Source: an uncultured Akkermansia sp.
Lineage (GTDB): Bacteria > Verrucomicrobiota > Verrucomicrobiia > Verrucomicrobiales > Akkermansiaceae
Reading direction: 5' to 3'
Assembly (NCBI GenBank): GCA_904501975.1
Contig: CAJGCZ010000057.1
Span: 1-10,392 of the forward strand
Length of the DNA stretch: 10,392 nucleotides
Both the position numbers and the translations under genes were made by a program. Below the pieces are notes generated by a model. The model was not told where the DNA came from, searched no databases, and saw only the letters and a list, made by a program, of their open reading frames with translations. Positions within the stretch are counted from its first letter, which is position 1, and the number at the start of each line of letters is the position of its first letter. Positions 5,190 to 10,392 of this stretch are shown in pieces.

Positions 5190-5948
5190 ATGAAAAAGAC
5201 TCTTTCTCTCATCTTGACACTTACCGGTGTTGCTATGGCTGGCACACCTATAGAGCTGGGTACGCCCACAACTCAAGACGAATATGCAGTTTACACCCTG
5301 CCTGAGGATTTCGGCACCGGCAACAGCTCCACTGTAGGTATCACTTTGGATGTTAATGCTGTGCGCGATCGATTGAAAAAAGACGGCATGAACGATGCCT
5401 CTTGTGATTACTGTGACTTCGTTTCTTTCTTCACGTTGCAGGGCGTAGCCTCCGATGATCCTAACAACAGCATTGCTCAAGGCCTCGGTATTGATGCATG
5501 GGAGCAGTATGTAGTACTTAGTGGTTTCAGGGGGACATATAAAGATATTACAAGCCAAGCCAGTTATAACGCCTCCGATTTGTTGGGAATCTCTAATCTG
5601 ACTTTGCCGTGGAATAGCATGGAAAGCCTGTCCATGGTTCTTGTTTCCACAGAAAACAGCCCTAAGGACGTTTTAACCTGCTACATTTCTTTCTCTGATC
5701 AATCCGGAAAAATAACCACATACAGTGGTGCGTTAACTACTGCACCTAGAGACCCGTACCCTTTCACCACGCTCAATATCAATACGGATTACGTCAAAGA
5801 ATTTGAAGTATACAACAGTAGCATGAGCGAGCAAGATGCAGCTAAGTTCAGTGTTACTCTCCTCACCGGCGAAAGCGTTCCCGAGCCCACAACTGCCACT
5901 TTGTCACTGTTGGCACTGGCCGGCTTGGCTGCTCGTCGTCGCCGTTAA
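5190..5948 (+). CDS. PEP-CTERM sorting-domain surface protein
   Basis: The 252-aa exported protein has a signal peptide at 1-17 (MKKTLSLILTLTGVAMA, then GTP). The mature body (18-229) has alternating hydrophobic and polar residues typical of beta-sandwich proteins. The segment before the tail, YVKEFEVYNSSMSEQDAAKF, fits the closing pattern of LamG-like domains, so a carbohydrate-binding-type fold is possible. Residues 230-252 are the PEP-CTERM tail, ending in four arginines directly before the stop. The tail matches its two neighbours at the protein level while their codons differ. It has its own promoter and is followed by hairpin 5964-5995. No Shine-Dalgarno precedes the ATG (TAATAATTTT). 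Specific function unknown. Confidence 0.9.
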   Translation: MKKTLSLILTLTGVAMAGTPIELGTPTTQDEYAVYTLPEDFGTGNSSTVGITLDVNAVRDRLKKDGMNDASCDYCDFVSFFTLQGVASDDPNNSIAQGLGIDAWEQYVVLSGFRGTYKDITSQASYNASDLLGISNLTLPWNSMESLSMVLVSTENSPKDVLTCYISFSDQSGKITTYSGALTTAPRDPYPFTTLNINTDYVKEFEVYNSSMSEQDAAKFSVTLLTGESVPEPTTATLSLLALAGLAARRRR

Positions 5949-5963
5949 GACAACATTTCCTCC

Positions 5964-5995
5964 CTGAAAGCCATTGCAAAAGCAATGGCTTTCAG
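5964..5995 (+). terminator. Strong hairpin after the 5190 PEP-CTERM gene
   Basis: A perfect 14-bp stem (5964-5977 with 5982-5995) has loop AAAA and starts 16 nt after the stop codon. It has no T-tract (it is followed by CCATCTTCG), so it may be a 3'-end stabiliser or part of a compound terminator with the hairpin at 6023-6044. Confidence 0.6.
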
Positions 5996-6022
5996 CCATC
6001 TTCGAAAAGATAAAATCGTCAT

Positions 6023-6051
6023 AGGTAATTCCTGAGAATTACCTTTTCTTT
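6023..6051 (+). terminator. Hairpin plus T-rich tract just before the next start codon
   Basis: A 9-bp stem (6023-6031 with 6036-6044, loop CTGA) is followed by TTTCTTT and ends only 6 nt before the ATG at 6058. It has the form of an intrinsic terminator for the upstream gene. Its position means that the next gene must either start inside or after it, or be read through it. A weak -10-like TAAAAT (6011-6016) would place a start near 6023, making this a 5'-end stem-loop instead. Confidence 0.55.
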
Positions 6052-6057
6052 ACAAAC

Positions 6058-6738
6058 ATGAAAAAGTTTTTCATCACTCTCATTGCGCTAGCAGGCATCT
6101 CTCAAGCCTCTGTAACTACTTTCAATGACCTCAATAGCACGGAAGAAATCTTTGGGGTTACCAACGACAACGGAATAATTACCCCCAACAAGGGCAATTA
6201 TTTCTACACAATGTACTATGGTTCCACCACGAGTGCATGGCCCACACAAAGCATTGCAGCTATTTCTTTTAGCTTAAATTTGGCCAACACCGCAAGCGCT
6301 AGTGATAGCTCCGTACTTGTTAGTGCCACAAACACAAGCAATCAGACAATCGATATTACATTAGGAGAACTTAAATCCCATTTCTCCGGTCAAAGCGGTT
6401 CATTTTGTGTCGTTTTTAACGGAACATCTACGTCTTTATATAACTCTCAAGGCGAATCTGTATCTATCGATGATGTATTCACTTCAAAACAGCATCGTAT
6501 TTCTCTTTACACGCTCTCTACCGACCTGATTTACGCAGCATCCATCTTGTGTAACCAAGGCGGTGCTGAATATTACGATATCTCCGGACAACTCGGTCCC
6601 GTATATCCCGGCGATGAAGCTATTGCAGCAACCCTTATCTCAAGCACACCCTTTAGTCCCGCCGTCCCCGAGCCGACAACGGCAACGCTGAGCTTGTTGG
6701 CTTTGGCCGGGTTGGCTGCTCGCCGTCGCCGCGCCTAA
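6058..6738 (+). CDS. PEP-CTERM sorting-domain surface protein
   Basis: The 226-aa exported protein has a signal peptide at 1-17 (MKKFFITLIALAGISQA). The Ser/Thr/Asn-rich body (18-202) has many short hydrophobic strands, likely all-beta, with two cysteines (in SFCVVF and ILCNQGG). I recognise no family for the body, and it lacks the LamG-like ending of its two neighbours. Residues 203-226 are the PEP-CTERM tail (VPEP, hydrophobic segment, four Arg, Ala). The gene follows the 5190 gene by 109 nt in the same direction, but two hairpins intervene, so co-transcription is doubtful. A strong terminator follows at 6798-6826. Function beyond envelope localisation is unknown. Confidence 0.88.
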   Translation: MKKFFITLIALAGISQASVTTFNDLNSTEEIFGVTNDNGIITPNKGNYFYTMYYGSTTSAWPTQSIAAISFSLNLANTASASDSSVLVSATNTSNQTIDITLGELKSHFSGQSGSFCVVFNGTSTSLYNSQGESVSIDDVFTSKQHRISLYTLSTDLIYAASILCNQGGAEYYDISGQLGPVYPGDEAIAATLISSTPFSPAVPEPTTATLSLLALAGLAARRRRA

Positions 6739-6797
6739 GAGTGTGGCGGAAGAGATAAGCTACGTTTTATAGCATTTCTGCGCGAATGAGCGCAAGG

Positions 6798-6836
6798 CAA
6801 CCGGTTACCGGAGGGGTAACCGGTTGTTGTGTTTTT
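6798..6836 (+). terminator. Terminator after the 6058 PEP-CTERM gene
   Basis: A perfect 12-bp stem (6798-6809 with 6815-6826) has loop GGAGG and is followed by TTGTGTTTTTG. Its presence argues against the upstream in-frame ATG at 6786 as the start of the next gene, because that start would place the hairpin inside the coding sequence. Confidence 0.85.
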
Positions 6837-6860
6837 GTGGGGTGGTGGCGTACTTTGAGC

Positions 6861-6889
6861 TTGAATGAGAAGGCGGGGCATGGTAGGCT
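6861..6889 (+). promoter_or_regulatory. Promoter-like pair for the 6897 gene
   Basis: TTGAAT (6861-6866), a 17-nt spacer and TAGGCT (6884-6889) end 7 nt before the ATG at 6897, predicting a leaderless transcript. A GGGAGG at 6890-6895 lies only one base from the ATG, too close to act as a Shine-Dalgarno. Confidence 0.5.
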
Positions 6890-6896
6890 GGGAGGC

Positions 6897-7646
6897 ATGA
6901 GAACGCTGATGATGACAGCCTTGGTGGGGGCAGTGAGCTGTGCGGTGGCACAGGCGGCCCCGGTGAGTGAAGCGGGGCGCTCGGCCCAGTCTGCCGCGGG
7001 GGAGTACAAAGCCGCGGTTATGGACTGTGATATGAGCTGGTGCTTTGATTACATGTACCCGCCGATTAAGCGCACCTTGGCAGATCGATTGGCAAGCCGT
7101 ACGCAGGGTAATGATATGGACTACATTACGGGGCTGCGCAAGGATAAGAATGAGCAGGCTGCGGAGCGATTGAAGAAAAACTTGGAGGCGCTGCGAGCTC
7201 AGTATGAGGCCATGGGACGCCAAATGAAGGCGGGCGGCTTTAAGGTAGAGCGCTTTGTGGTGGGGGCTCCGTATGCTGAGTACGAGCTGGTAAGCTCGTC
7301 CAGCGCGGTGCGCAACATTAAGGCGGGCTCTCAGGAAAAGACTTACCGCAACCCGGACGAAATCAAGTGGAAGGGCGACCGTAGCCGCTTGGTGGTGCTG
7401 CCTACCACGCTGTGGTTCAGTGCGCCGGACCCCTCCACCGGCCGCCGTGTGCGCATGGAGCGCCGCGATTTCATTTATGCCGTGCGCGACGAGGCCTACC
7501 ACAACAATGTGAACACCCGCGGCACCGAGCCCGGCAAGTGGTACTTTATCGACAGCAACACGCCCGTGAGCACGCTGCGCAGCTACTTCCCCACGCTGCC
7601 GCTCAATGTGCGCACACCCGATACGGGCGACAGGCTGCTGCAATAA
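6897..7646 (+). CDS. Exported protein, possibly NTF2-like
   Basis: The 249-aa protein has a signal peptide at 1-20 (MRTLMMTALVGAVSCAVAQA). I place the start at 6897 because the frame extends further upstream only through a terminator (6798-6826), and a promoter-like pair ends just before 6897. The mature part starts with a helix-like segment with two cysteines (VMDCDMSWCFDYMYPPI, 41-57), then a charged helix (80-112), then strands including RLVVLPTTLWF (164-174), RRDFIYAV (189-196) and KWYFIDS (214-220). The D..W..DYMYPPI start and the W-Y-F-I-D near the end are reminiscent of small secreted NTF2/SnoaL-like proteins; this is resemblance only. No catalytic residues are recognisable. It is followed by a GC-rich hairpin and then the helicase gene. 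Confidence 0.8.
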   Translation: MRTLMMTALVGAVSCAVAQAAPVSEAGRSAQSAAGEYKAAVMDCDMSWCFDYMYPPIKRTLADRLASRTQGNDMDYITGLRKDKNEQAAERLKKNLEALRAQYEAMGRQMKAGGFKVERFVVGAPYAEYELVSSSSAVRNIKAGSQEKTYRNPDEIKWKGDRSRLVVLPTTLWFSAPDPSTGRRVRMERRDFIYAVRDEAYHNNVNTRGTEPGKWYFIDSNTPVSTLRSYFPTLPLNVRTPDTGDRLLQ

Positions 7647-7657
7647 GCGGCCTGCGT

Positions 7658-7694
7658 GGCTCGCTGCCCGCCCGGCACAAGGGCGGGCCGAGCC
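7658..7694 (+). terminator. GC-rich hairpin between the exported protein and the helicase
   Basis: The inner stem is 8 bp (7666-7673 with 7681-7688, loop GGCACAA) and the outer stem is 6 bp (7658-7663 with 7689-7694), separated by a 2-nt bulge on the left side. It starts 12 nt after the stop codon of the 6897 gene. No T-tract follows, so intrinsic termination is uncertain. Confidence 0.5.
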
Positions 7695-7699
7695 TAGCC

Positions 7700-7729
7700 T
7701 TGACCACTGCTCAAAACTACCTTTAGCCA
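7700..7729 (+). promoter_or_regulatory. Promoter-like pair for the helicase gene
   Basis: TTGACC (7700-7705), an 18-nt spacer and TAGCCA (7724-7729) lie 10 nt before the ATG at 7740. The -10 is weak. It is listed because the layout repeats that of other genes here; the predicted leader is only a few bases. Confidence 0.35.
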
Positions 7730-7739
7730 TTGATACTGT

Positions 7740-9737
7740 ATGCTGATAGCCCAAACACATGATGATTTTTCGCCCACCGGCTTGTTATCCGGCGGGCGGG
7801 GCTTTGAGTACAGAGCAGAGCAGCAAAAAATGGCGATGGCGGTGGCAGCCGCCTTGCAAAACAGGGGTGCGCTGCTGGCAGAGGCCGGCACGGGTGTGGG
7901 CAAAAGCTTGGCCTACCTTATTCCTTCCATCCGTTATGCGCTGGAGCACAATCGCAAGGCGATTATCTCCACCCACACCATCAACCTGCAAGAGCAGCTT
8001 TTCCACAAAGATATTCCCACCGTCAAAAAGGCCTTGCAGTGCGATTTTACCGCAGCGCTGCTCAAGGGGCGCGCCAATTACCTGTGCCGCACGCGCCTGA
8101 AACGTGCCTTGGAGCAGGCAAGCGACCTCTTTAACCAGGCAGAAACCAAGCAGCTGCACGACCTGCTGGCGTGGTCGCGCGACTGCGGCGAGGGCTCGCT
8201 GGCCGAGCTACCGCCAGAGCTGGGCATCACCCGCAAGGTGTGGGCCCAGGTGTGCAGCGAAAACCACGTGTGCACCCCGCGCAACTGCGGGCCGGAGTGC
8301 CCCTACCAGGCCGCCCGCCGCCGTGTGGATGAGGCGCAGGTGGTGGTGCTGAATCATACGCTGTTCTTTGGTCTTTTGTCGCTGGCAGACCTGCTGCGCG
8401 AGGAGCAAGACCCGGATGCGCCTGATGCAGAGCCGATTCCGTCCTTCATCTTTCCGAATGATTTTGTGATATTGGACGAGGCGCACACCATTGAGACTGT
8501 GGCGGCAAACCAGTTTGGCTTATCGCTGGGAGAGGCCGAGCTGCGCTACGACCTGCTGCGCCTGTATAATCCCACCACCCGCAAGGGCAGCTTGCGCCAC
8601 TTTGCCACGCCTAAGTTGTTGCATTACATTGAGGAAGCGCAAACGGCGGCAGAGGAGTTCTTTCGCTGCGCGCGCTTGGATTGCCGATTGGACGAGAAAA
8701 ACGGCTGTGTGCGCCTGCGCCAACCGGAATGGACGGAGGATATCCTCTCCCCCGCCCTGCACATGCTGGAGAGCGAGGTGAAGCAGATGGCTCAGGTAGA
8801 GGAAAACGAAGTGAACCGCGCCGAGTTGATGGATATTACCGCCCGCCTAATGGCCTACCGCAGCGCCGCCTCAGAGCTGATTAAGCTGAGCTCGGCAGAT
8901 ACCTCGGTGTACTGGGCTGAGTCCGAAGGGGCTGAGCGGCAATATACCACGCTGCGCTCGGCGCTCATCAATGTGTCGGACGTGCTGCGCGAAAAGCTCT
9001 TTGAGACGGGCAACACCTGTATTTGCACCAGTGCCACTCTTTCCACCGGCAAGCGTGGTATGGACTATTTTGCGGGGCGCGTGGGGGCAGAGAATGCGGA
9101 GCAGCTGCAAATTGGCAGCCCTTTCAACTTTGCGGAGCAAATGCGCGTGGTGGTAGCCCGCAACATGCCCCCGCCCACGGCGGAGGACGAGGTGTACCGC
9201 CCCGCCCTGTTTGAGTGGATAGCCCGCTCGCTGCAAGAGAGCGATGGCCGTGCTTTTGTGCTCTTTACCAGCTACAACCTCATGAAGGAGATGGCCGCGC
9301 TGTTGCGCCCCTTCTGTACGGAGATGGGCTGGCCCCTGCTGGTGCAGGGCGAGGGGCAGGACCGCACGGCTATGCTGCGCGCCTTTAAGGCCCATGTGGG
9401 CAGTGTGCTGCTGGGTACGGATAGTTTTTGGACCGGGGTGGATGTGCCCGGCGAGGCGCTCTCGCACGTGATTATCACCAAAATACCGTTCGAGTCGCCC
9501 TCGCACCCGTTGGCAGAAGCCCGCACGGAGGATATTGTGGCACGCGGCGGCAATGCATTTAATGATTACATGCTGCCCGAGGCGCTGCTGAAGTTCCGCC
9601 AGGGCATTGGCCGCCTGATTCGCTCTAAGACGGATACGGGTATTGTTACCCTTCTGGATTCGCGCATTACCTCCAAGTATTACGGCGCGCGGTTCATGTA
9701 CGCTATACCCGATAGCGCGAAGAGAGAATTTATTTGA
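7740..9737 (+). CDS. dinG: DinG/YoaA-family ATP-dependent Fe-S DNA helicase
   Basis: This 665-aa cytoplasmic superfamily 2 helicase of the XPD/DinG type unwinds DNA 5' to 3' using ATP, typically in repair or at R-loops and stalled forks. Motifs in order: Q-like region FEYRAEQQ (22-29); Walker A AEAGTGVGKS (48-57); an iron-sulfur domain with Cys116, Cys178, Cys183 and Cys187 (spacing x61, x4, x3; Cys172 is extra); NH box VVVLNHTLFF (201-210); DEAH (246-249); TSATLSTG (430-437); GTDSFWTGVDVPG (559-571); and QGIGRLIRS (621-629). All expected parts are present, so it should be active. Its length lies between E. coli YoaA (about 636) and DinG (716), and I cannot choose between these names; the symbol is by family. 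Probably monocistronic. No Shine-Dalgarno precedes the ATG. The stop codon is followed within one base by repeat sequence. Confidence 0.95.
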   Translation: MLIAQTHDDFSPTGLLSGGRGFEYRAEQQKMAMAVAAALQNRGALLAEAGTGVGKSLAYLIPSIRYALEHNRKAIISTHTINLQEQLFHKDIPTVKKALQCDFTAALLKGRANYLCRTRLKRALEQASDLFNQAETKQLHDLLAWSRDCGEGSLAELPPELGITRKVWAQVCSENHVCTPRNCGPECPYQAARRRVDEAQVVVLNHTLFFGLLSLADLLREEQDPDAPDAEPIPSFIFPNDFVILDEAHTIETVAANQFGLSLGEAELRYDLLRLYNPTTRKGSLRHFATPKLLHYIEEAQTAAEEFFRCARLDCRLDEKNGCVRLRQPEWTEDILSPALHMLESEVKQMAQVEENEVNRAELMDITARLMAYRSAASELIKLSSADTSVYWAESEGAERQYTTLRSALINVSDVLREKLFETGNTCICTSATLSTGKRGMDYFAGRVGAENAEQLQIGSPFNFAEQMRVVVARNMPPPTAEDEVYRPALFEWIARSLQESDGRAFVLFTSYNLMKEMAALLRPFCTEMGWPLLVQGEGQDRTAMLRAFKAHVGSVLLGTDSFWTGVDVPGEALSHVIITKIPFESPSHPLAEARTEDIVARGGNAFNDYMLPEALLKFRQGIGRLIRSKTDTGIVTLLDSRITSKYYGARFMYAIPDSAKREFI

Positions 9738-9750
9738 AGTACGAGTTGGA

Positions 9751-9852
9751 TTTACAATTTACGATGTACAATGTACAATTTGTTAAGCTTGGCGGCTACG
9801 CCGCACGAGGGGCAAAGCCTAGCCATGCTTACCGCCCGCGCCTTGAGCGCGG
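9751..9852 (+). repeat. Dispersed 102-nt repeat, inverted partner of 2889-2991
   Basis: This starts with the four-unit heptamer tract on the minus strand (9751-9778), then a GCGGC/GCCGC hairpin (9792-9804), a GGGGCAAAGC stretch and the CCGCCCGCGCC block. It is about 92% identical by hand to the reverse complement of 2889-2991. In both copies the hairpin loop is a GNA triloop on the same repeat strand (GTA here, read on the minus strand; GCA at 2943-2945). Confidence 0.8.
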
Positions 9853-9910
9853 AACACAAGCCCATTGATAAGCTCCGCTTTCCCCTGCGAGCCGTAGGCG
9901 AGCCTCATTC

Positions 9911-10053
9911 GAAGCCCGTGCAACGGGCGGCATATCAATAGCGAGTCGGTGAAGGCGTAGGCGCAGCCGAAGACGGAAACCACTCGTAGAGGGAATAAAA
10001 GAAAATGGAACCCGCGTAGCGGGTGGCACGGTGGGTGGCAACAAATTGCCGTT
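9911..10053. repeat. Mosaic repeat region with short hairpins
   Basis: Hairpins are at 9914-9928 (GCCCGT/ACGGGC, loop GCA), 10010-10024 (ACCCGC/GCGGGT, loop GTA) and 10046-10073 (TTGCCG/CGGCAA with a TTTT/AAAA inner stem and one bulged base; extends past this module). 10025-10053 is the inverted relative of 158-186. Frames open on the minus strand across 9829-10287 but look like read-through of repeats, so I see no gene from 9738 to the window end. Confidence 0.6.
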
Positions 10054-10099
10054 TTGGGCTATAAAATCGGCAAAAAAATGGGAGTTTGTCGTCTCCACC

Positions 10100-10392
10100 C
10101 CGCGAGCGCAGCGAGCCGAATTCTGAGCCCTGTTCAGGGGCGGTAGCGTAATAGCCCGGTGCGTCAGCGCCGGGTATCCTGATGGTGAACAATTGGAGCC
10201 CCGTTCGAGGGGCGGCAGAAAGCTGTTGTTTGGTGTATGAGCTTCATTGAAAAGCAAAGTTTTATGTATATTCTTATTCGGTAGCAAAAGACAATACCGT
10301 TCACTCGTTCTCTGCCGCCCCTCACCGGGGCTCCAATACTGTCTTTACCCAAAACCCGACGCTAACGCGTCGGGCTACTGAGCTATCGCCCC
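10100..10392. mobile_element. Non-autonomous palindromic element (REPIN-like), copy 2, cut by window edge
   Basis: It opens with the same GCGAGC-rich 18 nt (10100-10117) and TTCTGAGCCC as copy 1. The left arm (about 10137-10222) is the inverted counterpart of the right arm (about 10308-10392). Each arm holds a TAG-CCCG hairpin (10155-10174 on the left; 10355-10374 on the right) and a GCCCC/GGGGC hairpin next to an AT-richer centre (about 10223-10305). The centre is unrelated to that of copy 1. The right end lies beyond the window. No protein is encoded. Confidence 0.6.

Noticed and set aside
4947..5558. Minus-strand 203-codon frame
   Set aside because: It runs opposite the PEP-CTERM gene at 5190 and through both divergent promoters; no recognisable domain.
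4177..6738. Three PEP-CTERM genes as recent tandem duplicates
   Set aside because: Bodies do not align by eye, tails differ in codons, and one gene is on the opposite strand.
6890..6895. GGGAGG as Shine-Dalgarno for the 6897 gene
   Set aside because: Only one base separates it from the ATG, too short for ribosome pairing. Spacing to the ATG at 6909 is long, and that start would shorten the signal peptide.
6786..6896. Upstream start at 6786 for the exported 249-aa protein
   Set aside because: It would put a 12-bp terminator hairpin inside the coding sequence and bury the signal peptide behind 37 unrelated residues.
9829..10287. Minus-strand 152-codon frame after the helicase
   Set aside because: It lies wholly in dispersed repeats and contains several hairpins; low-complexity translation.

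Overview
The window looks like chromosomal DNA from a member of the Verrucomicrobiota, probably close to Akkermansiaceae. Three small secreted proteins end in the same PEP-CTERM tail (VPEPTTATLSLLALAGLAA followed by arginines), which I associate with that group. None of the seven assigned protein genes has a well-placed Shine-Dalgarno sequence. The phylum is an inference from gene style; there is no rRNA or other marker here.

Layout. 1-1325 is a repeat-rich region with one small minus-strand gene (404-577, a cysteine-rich single-pass membrane peptide). It holds two copies of a five-hairpin array (1-117 and 700-813) and a palindromic, MITE/REPIN-like element (about 646-1216). 1326-2612 encodes an exported C39-like cysteine peptidase, followed by two terminator hairpins and another hairpin-rich gap. 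3045-4031 encodes an M28 zinc-peptidase lipoprotein. 4177-4863 (minus), 5190-5948 (plus) and 6058-6738 (plus) are PEP-CTERM proteins; the first two are divergent and appear to share a promoter motif. 6897-7646 encodes an exported protein that may have an NTF2-like fold. 7740-9737 encodes a DinG/YoaA-type Fe-S helicase. 9738-10392 is again a mosaic of the repeats seen at the left edge, ending in a second REPIN-like element cut by the window edge.

How the genes relate. Most products are predicted to be exported: two peptidases, three PEP-CTERM surface proteins and the 249-aa protein. The helicase is cytoplasmic and probably a DNA-repair enzyme. Nearly every gene has its own promoter-like sequence and its own downstream hairpin, so I see single-gene transcription units and no long operon. 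No exosortase gene, transposase gene, tRNA, rRNA or CRISPR array was recognised.

The most unusual content is non-coding. Many hairpins in the repeats are capped by C-GNA-G or C-GNNA-G loops, a class known to be exceptionally stable as single-stranded DNA. Loop changes between copies keep that rule, and some stem changes are compensatory. Five genes have promoter-like hexamers placed 6-10 nt before a start codon, which suggests leaderless or nearly leaderless mRNAs.
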